Shown here one piece after another: positions 10,101 through 22,395 of a stretch of 64,000 nucleotides of DNA. The position numbers were made by a program, and so were the translations under genes. The notes below the pieces were generated by a model, which searched no databases, had not been told where the DNA came from, and worked only from the letters and a program-made list of their open reading frames with translations. This DNA comes from Membranipora membranacea. Lineage: Eukaryota; Bryozoa; Gymnolaemata; Cheilostomatida; Membraniporidae. The first letter of the stretch is position 1, and each line of letters begins with the position of its first letter. The DNA is taken from the NCBI GenBank assembly GCA_914767715.1, contig OU612065.1, positions 16,182,001 through 16,246,000 on the forward strand, given 5' to 3'.

Positions 10101-13100
10101 AGTGGGTAAGAGCGTGGACTGCTGATCACAAGGTCGCTGGTTCAGTCTGGGTGAAGGCAAAACCAGCTGTTACCATTTACAATGCTAGTAGTCGCGACTA
10201 CGTAGATAGTAATTGGCACTTCAAACAAGTCAAACCCGACTTGGCTCGGTGACAAACCCGAGATAACAAACCCGAGATTCAGTACCGGGTATGATACCCG
10301 TTCCACCCCTAATAGCTATATATGAACATGAATTTATGCATATCCCCAAATAAGGCCAGTGAAAATTCCATATGTAGGTTATTCAGATGTGGTTTTTTTT
10401 TCCAACTGTAAAGCTACACTAGTCACTGGTCATGGTAATTTCATATATTGTAGCAATAAATATCAAACTCTATAAATATGACTCTAAACATTTTGCAGGT
10501 TAAAGTGTGCACGATATTATCCTCATCTTTGGAATGCTTCACTATCGCACTATGGATCTAACCACAATCCTATGACGATATCAAATATAACAAAACTTTC
10601 ACTCAGATGGTCTAAGGCGCCAAAGGTAAAGCTGAAAATCGCTAGTAGAGGTGGAATTGCAATAAAATATCCTTACCTCAAAGAATGGCACTGTAGCCAA
10701 TAGTCTGAAAATTCAATCCAAGCTATTTTCCTATTTGAAAGCCACTAATTCATGAGAGGATATTCTCAATCTGGCTAAAACTTAATAGATTACAGAAAAT
10801 CATTATCAAGATTATGCTCACACTTCTACATGTTAACACGGGAGTAATATAATTTAATACATACAATGCCATGTTACCTTCAATTTGAATTCTTTGTTGG
10901 CTGGTTGAGATTGAAAAGCAACAATTTACCCAGGAAAATTTTAGCCTTACAATATTATGACAAACCAAACTGCAAAGCTATAGATGGGCAAGAGAACTAT
11001 AAATTACTCTCACCCCACACGTTATACGCCTATATATGCCTAGAAGAAGTCTAAGTGTTCAGACGGCTCCAATGCGAGTTAGTGGCATTACATTATCAAC
11101 CACTGAGTTTTTGATAATGTAATGCCACTAACTCGCATTGGAGCTGTCTGAGCACTTAGACTATCATAGAAGAGGAAGAGATGATTTCAGAATAGTACAT
11201 TTTTATTCCTCAGAGAGTGATAACAAGCACTAAGCTGAGTGTTGCACATTGCTGGATACCAAAGATGGGGTCAACATTCATCCATAACTGTTGGAAAGCC
11301 TTGAGTAACTCCAAATTGAAGACGCCTGCCAGAACAAAAATAGGGACCTTCTCATACCGATTACAGGATTTCTGGAAAACTGAGGTATGTTTACTTTGAG
11401 CCTGTATCACAGAGTAGGGATATCCTTTCTCTGTGCCTGTAGCAAAAGTAATTTACAGATTCATTAATATATACCATGACTGGAGAAGGTCAAGTGTATG
11501 AGGTGCTGTAACAGGTGTCATAGAACAGTTCTCATCATAACTATTATTTAATATAGTAATTAAACAAAATGATCATATAACTAAAAGAGTTATATGTCTT
11601 GTCTTTCCACTCAGTTGAGTTCATTGGTCTACCAGGCGCCATATACAGCACAAGTAGACACTTTATTGTGATGATGTTTACCAGTTGGTGTAATCATCGG
11701 CTTTGTGAGCGAATATTAGTTGCCACAGATTCGAATTTACAAAAGGAACAGTAAACAAAGATTTCACAGGGCAAGAGCTCATCTTTGGCAAGCCTTTGGC
11801 TGTATTTAGACAAAAAAAACAGCTCAACAGAAAGGGAAACAAAGCTTGCCGACTCTTGGTTGTGAATTGTCAATAAGAGAGTTGTCCCCACTTAAAATTG
11901 GGGAGAAAACTTTAGGTTTTTCCATTTTCCAACACCCCACCAACAAACCTTGTTAAGACAGCCTCGACAACCTCTTACTCTCTTTTCCTGTTTTCTTGAT
12001 AGTGTGAGAACCAATCGTTGTTATTCACCCCGCAGCGTAGGCGCCTGACTAAACTATATGTAATGCTGATTATTTTCTTGGCATTTTTATGTCAAACCAA
12101 ACACTCAATACCGATGAATAAGTATAGATAATCTTGAGTAAAGGTATTGAAGATTAAATAAATACCTTAACTAAGGATATCCATAAATAAACACCAGAAC
12201 TCAACGGCTAACAATTTTTAGATTAGTCTGAAAAAAGGTGTCCCCGAAACCTCTGATGGTCTTACCCATTATTTCCGCCTAAGAAAATGCCTCCTTATAG
12301 CTAAATCCTTTATAAACTTGTCTTAGCTTCTTGTAGTTACAGAAACAGAAATCCCTCAGATACAGCCTCCCATATACAATCAGTCGTAGTCCATGGGAAA
12401 GACTAGTAAGCGTCTATCGTGAAAAGTGTGTCCAAACAGATCACGTCTGTAAGTAAATCGTGCAACTGGGTAAATTTTCCAATTTTCAAGTTTTCAAAGC
12501 AGAACTTACTCTTTAATATTATTTTTAGGATTTTGACAATGAGAATCATACATTTTTCAGAGTTATCAAAAGAGTTTGCTTGTTTGCACAGCATTAATTT
12601 TGTTGTCAACTTTGCTCATATGAACTGGGCTTAAAATGAACAAATACTCTGAAAATTTATATTGCTGTTTAGTCATACACCGAAGATAAGGCGTTCCCTA
12701 AAGAGTGATGCAAGGTGTCCTTAATCATCATACTGAGAATGTGATACATCCTAGAAAACTAGAATGCATCCTAGATGTGTGAGGCTAAAAGACCTCCTGA
12801 ACTGGGTGTGCAGCAAGTTGCCAAAACTGAAACTGACACTAATCGACCATTGACAGTGACATTTTGATCTTAGCCAATAGGCGGTGAGGCGTTTCTGTAA
12901 TGACTTGCTATGATATCTATGCCAAGCATGGGTGTTGTGTGTATGTATTACATTCATAGACTATGCTGGTTCCATTATAACTTTTAATAATTTATAATTT
13001 TTAGACTGGTGTAAGCTGTATTTTGGAGGACAATGCTCAAACAGAAAGAAACACATAGATTTTGCCGATTTTCTCGGCTGTGTGACCAATGAAATGTTGC

Positions 13101-15972
13101 ATGAAAAGTCAGAGTTTTTTGGTCATGTGGAGACAAGTTACAGCAGATGTGGTATTTGTGATTATCCGTACAAGTATGTTGGTAAGTCAGGTAGCATAAA
13201 CTATAACCTTCCTTCATTTATGTTTACATTTACGTTTGTATATATATATATACGTGTATGTATATATATATATATATATATGATTTATAAAACTGATGAT
13301 CAATGGTTCAGATAAAAGCAAAGACAGCACAATTACCCACAAAACTAATAACCAATCACTCAATAAAAACTCTCAAGAGGTTGTTGAAAGTTTTAATACA
13401 TTCTTCACAAGTGTCCGTTCGAATCTTGCCAGCAAATTGCCACCCACAGATGCTAATTTTGCTGACTATTTTGCCCCTCAAATTGAGTGGGATTCTAGAC
13501 CCAAATTCAGCTTTTATATTGTTGATAGCACTGATATCCTGCCCGTTGTAGAGAATCTCCAAACTAAAAAAGCCACTGGTCCGGACAAAATCTCTTCACG
13601 TGCGATCAAAGAAAACAAGCTGATTATCCTCCTAATATTGAAACTTAGTCATTGAAAATTCTGTGTTCCCAGACTGCTTAAAAATTGCCCGAGTGACACC
13701 CATTTTTAAAAAAGGGGACAAACAAAGTACTAACAACTTTCGCCCAATATCAATCTGAAGCACTATTTCTAAAATTGTTGAAACAATTTTTAGAAACCAG
13801 ATCATTGATTTTTTAGAGACCAACTCAATTTTACCGTCCGCCAGTTTGGATTTAGAAGAGGCAGAAATACCACCACTGCTATAAACAAGCTCATGGAACA
13901 ATTGTATGAAAGTTTTAACAGCACAGCCACAGCACATTTGGCATATTTTTTGATTATTCAAAGGCGTTTGATACTATTAATCATGAAATTTTAGTCAAAA
14001 AGCAACCGTTTAACGGATTTTTACCATGTGCCACATTACCTCAAAAACCGTAAACAATATGTTATTGTAAATACTGCTGTATCTCAGTAGCGTGACATCA
14101 ACATAGGAGTACCCCAAGGTTCAAACCTGGGGCCACTTTTATTTACATAAACGACCTCTTGAATGCAGCGCCTGCATTAAATGACATACTGTATGCAGAC
14201 TACATTAATATATTTTGTACAGACTATGCTATTTTAAGTCAACAATTTGACAAAGTTGAAAATTGGTGCTTAGCTAATAAACTAAACCTTTCAGGTAATT
14301 TTTAAATCCCCAAGAAAAGCTCTCAGTCCAAATGATCTTGTTATCAAACTGAATACCAACACCCTTGAACTGAAAAATGAAACTAAATTTTTAGGTATTA
14401 TCCTTGATTCAAATATTACTTTTAAGTCGCACATAATGAATTGTGCAAAAAATTAAATTTGGTTGTAATAATGATGCGTGTAGTAAGGCCATATTTTGAC
14501 AAAAAAAAAACAATGATCAAACTATATTACTCATTTTTTTACCCGCACCTGCTCTATGGAATAGAGTTCTAGGGCCATGCTTCGGAAAATGACCTTGAAG
14601 GAGTATAGTCCTCCAAAACGCTTGTGTAAGAGTAATTTTGAAGAAAAAAACAAGAGATCATGTTTCAATACTGCTCTTTAAAACTATTTTTTAAGAACAT
14701 TTTCAAATGGGTTTATCAACTCTCTAAAATCAGACCATGATTATAACACAAGATTAAACAATTTACGAACAAAAAAGGCCAAAAACGAGCAAGGTGAGAG
14801 GTCCCTGTTGTGCCATGGTGTCAACCTGTACAACAGGTACCTTATGGGAGTGGAGACATGTACTCAGTCTGGTTCCTTGGGTGGCCTGGCAGCGCCTGTG
14901 GGAGGGGGTCGATTGTGTGCAGGTTGCGATGTTTCGCTCTGTCGTTCCGGCAGGCAAGTGTGGCGTCGAGTGTTCTAGTCGGGCAGTCTCTGCTCTAGCT
15001 TCGTACTATCTGACTGTCCCATTGCTTTTTAACTTTTTCTATACCTTTGATACCGTTTTACTCATTCTAGTTTTTATAGTAAGCAATAAACACACATAAA
15101 AAAAATTCATGTAAATGGATATTTTTTACAAATAAGCACAAAGAATTCTATCAATCTGCAGAAATGTATGATATAGACAGTTTTCTGAGCTCTGATTTAG
15201 GCCTCAATTCAGAGTTGTCCTCTCTCCAGTTTGGTACTTTTAACCCAGGGCGCATAGGAAAAACGTGCTGAAAAGAGGGTTATCTTGATAACTGCTTAAA
15301 AGAAGGAAAAAAATTATTTTTGATTCAGAATCTGCAGCGTTGAAAACTCATGTGGACATAGTTTGGGAAATAATTTTAGTATTTGAATGGTCAATTATAG
15401 CATTTTCTGCCTGTTTTGCGGACAATTTGGCAGAATTTTTCATGAGTTTCGTCACTAAAATTGAGTTTTATCAACATTCAAGCCTCCAATGATTCGGAAC
15501 AGGGTTTTCAATGGTGCAGATTTTGAATCAAAAATCATTTTTATCCTTACATAAGCGGTTTTCAAGATAACCCTCTTTCAGCAGGTTTTTCCTATGCGGC
15601 GTGGGTTAAAAGTACCAAACTGGAGAGAGGACAACTCCGAATTGAGGCATGAATAAGAGCTCAAAAAACCGTCTATTCCGTTGGACATTATCTGAAACTC
15701 ATAATGATATAAGTCTTTTATTTTCAGTGCTGATGGAAAATTTTGTCAATGAAACAGAGTATATATTCAAGCAGGCCGGTGTAGAAAATCCGAGAAAGGT
15801 GATGGACATGGTTAGAAGTAAAACTATCAGACCAATTGAAAAAGAGAATAAAGACTTGTCTTTCGTTGACATGTGGAGACAAATATCTCCGAAGATGATA
15901 GATAAAGTCAGATTCCTCTACAGATATGAGTTAATGTTATATGATTACCCAGAGACACCATTTGTTATATAA
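7186..15972 (+). CDS. Carbohydrate sulfotransferase, copy A (8 exons, 400 aa)
   Basis: Coding exons: 7186-7276, 7761-7847, 8884-9076, 10499-10625, 11214-11384, 12337-12448, 13005-13181, 15728-15972. They sum to 1203 nt and stay in frame. The protein is a type II Golgi membrane enzyme of the Sulfotransfer_2 (CHST8-14-like) family, which moves sulfate from PAPS to a glycan. Residues about 7-25 form the signal anchor. The 5'-phosphosulfate loop is WIPKMGSTF (180-188, with K183). The 3'-phosphate-binding motif is RSPWERLVS (240-248), followed by VYREK. A CGICDYPYKYV segment precedes a C-terminal FLYRYELMLYDYPE, matching family landmarks. The exact glycan substrate cannot be read from sequence. 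The donor of exon 3 is the unusual GTTGGT. Introns carry a hAT element, a long hairpin, a LINE and a MITE. It is paralogous to copy B, 18 kb downstream. Confidence 0.9.
9358..10319. mobile_element. hAT-like non-autonomous DNA transposon with 8-bp target duplication
   Basis: The element at 9366-10311 has terminal inverted repeats TAGGGGTGGAACGGG at both ends and is flanked by a perfect 8-bp duplication ATAGCTAT (9358-9365 and 10312-10319), the hallmark of hAT insertions. It encodes no transposase. Subterminal regions are rich in CACCGGGTCGG and AAACCCGA motifs. It sits in intron 3 of sulfotransferase copy A, and the corresponding intron of copy B is short and lacks it. Confidence 0.85.
10091..10158 (+). 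ncRNA. tRNA-like (SINE-type) segment inside the hAT element
   Basis: A-box-like TAGCGTAGTGGGTAAGAGCG (10095-10114) and B-box-like GGTTCAGTCTG (10139-10149) have tRNA-like spacing. The acceptor stem does not pair well, so this is a tRNA-derived relic rather than a working tRNA. Confidence 0.5.
11049..11161. repeat. Long near-perfect hairpin (51-bp stem, 11-nt loop)
   Basis: Arms 11049-11099 and 11111-11161 are inverted copies. The only two differences become G-U wobbles in the plus-strand RNA, so the transcribed intron 4 of sulfotransferase copy A would form an unbroken 51-bp stem. It could be a palindromic MITE or a precursor of small RNA. The homologous intron of copy B lacks it. Confidence 0.85.
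13289..15105 (+). mobile_element. 5'-truncated non-LTR retrotransposon (LINE) inserted in intron 7
   Basis: Plus-oriented LINE with a decayed ORF2. The reverse-transcriptase landmarks KATGPDKISS, PIFKKGDKQSTNNFRPIS, QFGFRRGRNTT, a KAFDTINHEI-like block, GVPQGSNLGP and a YAD-type catalytic block near 14195 can be read in order, but frameshifts and stops separate them. A GC-rich 3' UTR (about 14790-15000) leads to AATAAA at 15085-15090 and a short A tail. Both ends are defined by alignment to intron 7 of sulfotransferase copy B, which runs straight from TGATTTAT to TCATGTA without it. Confidence 0.85.
15175..15674. mobile_element. Long-TIR MITE, copy 1
   Basis: About 500 bp with inverted repeats near 185-195 bp long at both ends. 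The outer ends start AGACAGTTTTCTGAGCTC and finish GAGCTCAAAAAACCGTCT. It has no coding capacity. Copy B of the sulfotransferase preserves the empty site (TATGATATTCCG), which indicates a 2-bp AT/TA target duplication, consistent with a Tc1/mariner-type derivative. A second copy lies at 17576-18077. Confidence 0.85.
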
Positions 15973-17575
15973 GACAGAAGCTAGCTAACAGTTTGACTGT
16001 AATACCCAAAAACCCTTGGATGTCCTACTCATAAACTAACCAGTCTTGCCGATAGTCACTATACTGACAGATTTCAGTTCTAACCCATTGTAATTTCTCT
16101 TTCTCTGATATGTGCTTCTGTGCCATTCATGTTTGTAGCAGTTTTTTCCCTTTCACATATCAATGCCATTTGTATAATGCTGGCAAGCTTTCTCACTGCA
16201 GTTTGAGAAAGTTACGTTTTTCTTCCACTGAGCCAGTATGTTTCATCAGTGATCAGCCATCAAGATCAGTATTATGGTTTTTTTATGATTTCAATAGGTA
16301 ATTTTTATTTAACAGACAGCCACGTCCAGATTTTAAAACATCCTAAATACTTATACTTTATTTAACGTGATATATCGCTTTTTAAGACTTTTTCATATTG
16401 TATTGGTGGTCATGTCTAATAGTTATTTTCATAGTTGAAACCTCCCAAATATTTGACGTTGAGTCGCAGTGACCTCTGGAAGTTCATTTTGGGGCAAAAA
16501 GGGCCCTTTTTAAATGGAGCCTTCTGTGCCTTGTTTTTGAGGTATTTGATTGGTTTATGCTTTCACCATATAGAGGAGGCATGGCACTAACTGGTGGAGT
16601 GACATTTTAGTGAAACTTTATGTTTTTAGGCCTCCTGTCGTCGAGTCTTGAAATTGATTTTTGCAATAGGAATTGGGCCATTTCGGACCCCTCATTACAT
16701 GCGACCCCAATAATGCAGAAACTAAAATTTCCAATTTATTATACCATTTTGGTCTTGTACTGTCTCTTCCATCAATAATCTCACCATCTTACAGATCCTG
16801 GTTGGCACAACTGTAACAGATAATAACCTCAAAATTTTCCAGCCAAAATTCAGAAAGATGTCATTCAAATTTGTTGTCAGCATGATGAACAGCAGGAGAT
16901 TGTCTAAGATTTTGATTATTATTGATCATGGCTTTACATCTATAGATATTTGGATTTTTGTGGCTAAACTAGCTTTATTTGGTCCAAAACATGCACTCCT
17001 CTCCAGCCAAAAAATTGAAAATAGGTTAAACAACATGTTATACACGCCTGCTTCCATTAAACTAGAGAGTATTTCCGAGGTTTTGATCGTGGCGTTTGAT
17101 GATAAATTCAATAGTGGAGAAGTTATGAGCATAAACATTTCTCATTCGATGCTAAACAATCACCCAAAAAAGTGATCCATTGTTGTACACAATGTGATTT
17201 GCATGTAACACTGTATAGATTTTCATCACGCTTTTGCATCACTTAATTTACTGCATTATTTTGCCCATTGCTGCCTATATATTTTCAATGTATTTTAGTG
17301 AGTATACAATTAATCAAGTTACAAACATGCGGTTCAAAAGAATTTGCGATATTAAACATAAGTCAGACTATTAGCAACGTGTCAGTGAAGGAATTTTTGA
17401 GAAAGGACCAGTAGTTCCTGAGACACTGAAAAGGCGATATATCACGTATATCACGATATATACTGTAACTAATACTCATCAGGAATTTTACTTTGCATTA
17501 AGCTGTATAAAGTTCAATTCTTTTTTCATTACTATTCATAAGGAAATACAATTTAGCACCAGTATGATTCAAAAT
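15973..17575. other. Intergenic stretch, no supportable gene
   Basis: Begins with the 3' UTR of sulfotransferase copy A. A 105-codon plus frame at 16858-17175 has no recognisable motif and low-complexity hydrophobic content, so it is not called. Confidence 0.45.
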
Positions 17576-18077
17576 AGACAGATTTCTGAGCTCTTATTGG
17601 AGACTCTATTCGGGGTTGTCCTCTCTCCAGTTTGGTACTTTTAACCCACGCCGCATAGGAAAAACGTGTTGAAAAGAGGGTTATCTTAAAAACCGCTTAT
17701 AATAAATGATAAAAATGATTTTTGATTCAGAATCTGCACCACTGAAAACTGATAGGGACATAGTTTGGGAAATACATTGGTATTCGGATAGTCCATTATA
17801 TCAATTTCTTCCAGTTTTGCGGACAAATTTCATGAAATTTTTCATGAATTTCGTCACTAAAATTGAGATTTATCAGCTTCCAAGTCCCCGATGATTTGGA
17901 AAGCCTGTCACACAGGGTTTTCAATGGTGCAGATTTTGAATCAAAAATCATTCTTACCCTAACATAAGCGGTTTTCAAGATAACCCTCTTTCAGCACGTT
18001 TTTCCTATGCGGCGTGGGTTAAATGTACCAAACTGGAGAGAGGACAACTCCTCAAATTAGAGCTCAGAAAACCGTCG
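17576..18077. mobile_element. Long-TIR MITE, copy 2
   Basis: Same element as at 15175-15674. It has the same outer ends (AGACAG and ACCGTC), the same subterminal GTTGTCCTCTCTCCAGTTTG and the same inner TTTTGATTCAGAATCTGCA pair. The two copies are diverged but full-length, so the family has moved more than once. Confidence 0.85.
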
Positions 18078-18678
18078 ATAGAATCAAAAAAGTCAATTCC
18101 TAATGAATTACCATTAAAAAAAGTCAAGCTTGATGTAGCAGTAGCAACTCTACCTAACATGTAATAAATAATTAATTTGTATTGCATCACAAAAATAACT
18201 CATTTTTTCCTGTCATGTTCAATTACTTCAGCGTGATGCTATCAACCAAATTTAGATATTCTGATTGAATCGATCATTCGATGAATGTAAGCTAAACACG
18301 ATGATGTTATATCTGATATTAGGGGTTTTTGAATAACTGATACAACTAAACTTAATATAAGCGATAGAACAGGCACACCTCAAATCACTGTTACAAATGT
18401 CTGACTTGCTCAAGCAAAATCTTCTCAGTACAGAGCTATCAGTGGATTGTCCTCTCTACTAGCTGCCAGCCTTTTGGGTGACTCTACAAGTAATATAATC
18501 CTCATATGAGTAATCTAGCTGTCCTCATGAGTATACATGTTGCACAGTAAACGTAGAGTCCCTTTCCCAATTTTGCCTTCTTCTTTTTTTCCTTTTCTTT
18601 TTAGGTTTTTTCTATTTTTGTTGTAGTTTTTATTTTTGGTGTTTTTGTTTGGATCCATAATATGTATTAATAATATAT

Positions 18679-18813
18679 ATGTAGTTGGTGCAAAGGTATA
18701 ATATGATTCTCAGTACGAAATATGATAGTAGTCTGCACTATCTGTTTGCCGCTACGTGAATGCCTGGTTTCTGGCTGAGTTATGTTATTTATACCTTTGT
18801 ATTCCAACTACAT
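18679..18813. mobile_element. Small inverted-repeat element (MITE candidate)
   Basis: Ends ATGTAGTTGGTGCAAAGGTATA and TATACCTTTGTATTCCAACTACAT are imperfect inverted copies around a roughly 90-bp centre. No coding content. Confidence 0.5.
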
Positions 18814-21560
18814 GCCTTCATTTATGTGTGGTGGGGCAACTCCAAAGTAATATACAAAGGCTATTAGATTTTGACTAATATTCAATATAGCAATGATACA
18901 CTTTATAATTCAAACTAAACGCCCTCAGCTTGCAGCAAGGGTCAATCTCTTCACAATTCAAAACCAGAGATAGATATAAAAACTATGCATACAAAAAACG
19001 GGAACCATATTGTAAATCTCGGGGACATCTAATTGCACTTAATTATCCTGTCTACACTTAAGCAGAAAAGCTCAGCATGATTCATCTGCCAAAACACTCT
19101 TTATACTCTAACAATGAAAGTTTGAAATAAAAGCGGTAAAGATGCACAAAGCTACAACAAGCACAAATTTAAGGATGCAAGGAATATATCAGCGGTCAGC
19201 GCAGTTCATCATAACCTTTGTTACAAGAAGGATGTAAGAAAATACTGAGCACTCGGGACTGTCAGCTCATCACAAATATTCTAATACACCATACAACCTG
19301 CTGCTGTCATCTACGGACAACAAACAATCAGAGGAATAGAGGTCATTCAATCTAGTTGATGTTTTCTGACAATGGAGACTCTCCTAAAGGCTTAAACTCT
19401 ACATTGCGTAAGTTCACTGTCAGTTGCTACAATTACTATTGATCGTGCACTTACAATCCACTCACGCTATCCAGAGAGCCGAAAAATTAATTGTACACAA
19501 ATACAGCCAACCTTCTGTGAGTTCATCGGCAGAATTCGGTTGCTACAATTACAATTTGATCGTCCGCTTACATGCCACTCTTATCCTGAGAGCAATTAAT
19601 TGAACACAATTCTATTATTTGCCAACTCAGACGGTGTACTGTTTGACAGCACGGACGGCTATACAGAAGTATCACATACAAAGTTGGGAGTAGTCTCCTC
19701 TTCAAACACAGCTGATTAATCAACTCACTCCTCTATAAATAGAATGTAAGTCTACAGAGCACATCACGCAGATTGAAAACTCGTCCAATAACGACTCGGT
19801 CCACATTTGTACACCTGACAGCTATTCTGGCAGATGATAATGTTGGAGCTTGAATCTCCACTAATGTTATCCTCGCAGCCCTCGACTTGTTTAGTCATTC
19901 CGTTTATTCACATATTATTCTCACATGTCACAATGCATCGTAAAATCCTATATCATATCATTGTAGTGATCAGATACCTATGATAGGATAACTCATTTAT
20001 TATTGGAAGCAAAATGGACCCATTATAATGTGTGAGTTTTTCTTTACCATTAACCGCATTTATTATCATTCATTGTTTAAGAAAAGATCATAATAATCAT
20101 CATTTTCTATCTGAATCGTTGCATAGTCAAATTTGTCATAATTTCACATTACATGATGAGAATTGAAGTTTGTGATAATTTTCTGAAAAGAAATGTTTTT
20201 CTCAACTGATTGTTAACTCCTTGTCAAATCTTGTTAACAGGATTACCAGCAAATAAAGATAATATGAACACATAAAGCTGCGTCGGATCACGGGTTAATG
20301 CTGGCCAATACACATATCACACTAGAAAATATTGACAGGATAGGAGGCAACAGGGAGAATGGAGGCAACTTACCAAATTCTAGGGAGTACTGTCTCCTTC
20401 GATCACTTTACCAGCGGTGAAATTAATCCTTAGAGAGTGTGTAGAGTTTATAGAGATTCGCCTAATCTAAGATTGAACACTTTTTTGGCGAATTATTGAA
20501 GCTGTACTTCTTCTTTGGCTGGCAAACAAACAACTGACCCTGTTCATCTTGAGATGTTTGTAGTAATATTGATTCATACCCTGCTTCTCCAGAAAACATT
20601 TTTGTAATATTATTTTCAGTAATCCGTGTCATGTTGTTAGTTAGTTATCTATTTTATTTCGTATACAAATGTACAGAAAAAGCCTCTATTTGCAGGCATA
20701 ATAGTTTGAACTACATTTTGGAAAATTCTAGTGTTACTGCAATATTGTATGCTTTTATATTTATTTTTAAAAAATTGTTATGGGGAGGGTAGCTCCTGTG
20801 GACATTATTTTCCTTGTTTTGAATGACCATGTAAATGTCCTCTGCTTGATTTCTGTCACCCCCCGTGGCTCCATCTCCTCTCCAAGTCTTTCTCTAATCA
20901 GATGCCTGCATCAACCATAGCAAGAGACACGGAGTGATATTTCTTACAGCTGAGATCCTAGATCAAGCTCAAAATCCCTGCCCTCATATTGATCGCGTCA
21001 GATAGGATGAACTCCAGCTGTTACTGTTAGTAAATAATTGTTATTGAGAGGGATTAAGTGGTGGCTTTGATCAGTCTTCAAGGTTTGTCATAAAAATAAC
21101 ATATTTATTTAATCTTTGTAGCGTTGGTATCATGGTCAAACCACAATGTTTCAGATTTGGAAACACTAGCAATAAGGTTTGAGAAAGATTTATAGGGTTT
21201 GATATGGTGGGAAGTGACTATTTTCAAACCTTTTGTTCAACTAAAACCGAAGAATAATAGTATAGAAAGATACGAAGTATACGGCTGGAAAATATCCTCT
21301 ACAATCACAATAATATCACTTATAACTGGTTTACACAGAGTGAATAATTAGAACCTACAGCTATTCATTTTGTGGCCTGCTGAAATCCTAAGCAGCACCA
21401 CTTAAAGTTGCGAAAATCAGCAGAATGTAACCCCGTTTCCTTTGATCAGGAGCATTGCATATAATTGTTCAACAATACCGACCCTACCCTTACTCTATGG
21501 CCTAAGTATACACTGGGTTCTAAAAAAGTTTCAGCCTGGATGTAATCCAGCAGCAGGATG
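18814..21560. other. Intergenic stretch without genes
   Basis: Apart from the duplicated block at 19406-19605, only AT-rich sequence with chance frames was seen. Confidence 0.45.
19406..19605 (+). repeat. Diverged tandem duplication, about 100 bp x2
   Basis: Two successive blocks share GTTGCTACAATTAC, TTGATCGT, GCTTACA or CACTTACA, CCACTC, ATCC-GAGAG and AATTAATTG-ACACAA in the same order. They are about 80 percent alike by eye. Confidence 0.6.
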
Positions 21561-21970
21561 GTTCATGACTGTCCTACTGCACGCTACCACTGATCTATAA
21601 CATCTGTACAATTAATTGAGAGTTAATCAGAATTAACTTGGCAATGATGTACAATCTCTGTAGTAGCAAAGCAAGCAAGCAAGCAAAGCATTGGTAGTAG
21701 TGTTATTTTTCCATCTATAACATACTGCACCAAGTATAACTGCTTTGAGGTCCTATAAATCAAACTTTGACATTTGTTCATGACTGTCCTGCTGCACGCT
21801 ACCACTGTTCTATAACATCTGTATCAAACAATAAAATTTAATTGATAATTAATCAGAATTAACTTGGCAATGATGTACAATCTCTGTAATGCATTATTTT
21901 TCCATCTATAACATACTGCTCCAAGTATAACTGCTTTGAGGTCCTATAAATCAAACATTGACATTTGTAA
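21561..21970 (+). repeat. Tandem duplication, about 200 bp x2
   Basis: Copy 1 (21561-21775) and copy 2 (from 21776) both run from GTTCATGACTGTCCT through GCACGCTACCACTG, AACTTGGCAATGATGTAC and CATCTATAACATACTGC to TGACATTTGT. Copy 1 has an extra GCAA-rich insertion around 21667-21700. Confidence 0.8.
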
Positions 21971-21989
21971 GTGGCTAAAACTTGCAAGG

Positions 21990-22245
21990 ATGGTACCCGG
22001 CCATAATACCATGGTCAAAATGCCATTGGGACAAAATGCCAGTGACATAATGCCATTGCCATAATGCCATGGCCATAATACCATAGGTAATAACACCACT
22101 GCACATTATGCCAATGCCAAAATACCAGTTGTACAAAACGCCAGTTGTGTCAAAATACCAGTGGATAAAACGCCGGATTGGACATAATACCATTTGGGAC
22201 AACATACCATATCCCAAAATACCAATGCCATAATGCCAAAATATG
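21990..22245. repeat. Degenerate minisatellite with ATAATGCCA core
   Basis: About 13 irregular units of 17-20 bp, each carrying a variant of (A)AAATGCCA or ATAATACCA followed by a short spacer such as TTGGGAC or GTGAC. The minus strand stays open for 80 codons across the array, which probably follows from the repeat composition. Confidence 0.75.
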
Positions 22246-22321
22246 TTACCAAATCAAGATCAGCCAAGCTGTATATTTTCTAGTTAGTTATATTACAGCT
22301 GCGAGTTGCTCAGTCAGAGTA

Positions 22322-22395
22322 GGAGGTGCTTCAGCTGGTTAGAGCCATCTCCTTCACTGCTCAAGTCTCGAAGTTTCTACGTTTGAATTTTGATG
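22322..22395 (+). ncRNA. Degenerate tRNA-like segment (SINE relic candidate)
   Basis: GTGCTTCAGCTGGTTAGAGC resembles a tRNA A box (compare the canonical TAGCTCAGTTGGTTAGAGC), and GTTTGAATTTTGA about 40 nt later is a poor B box. No cloverleaf is convincing. Confidence 0.3.

Noticed and set aside
16858-17175. 105-codon plus frame
   Set aside because: No motif, an equally open antisense frame, and AT-rich hydrophobic composition expected by chance.
21975-22217. 80-codon minus frame rich in Gly, Ile, Met, Trp
   Set aside because: Its openness follows from the ATAATGCCA repeat rather than coding selection.
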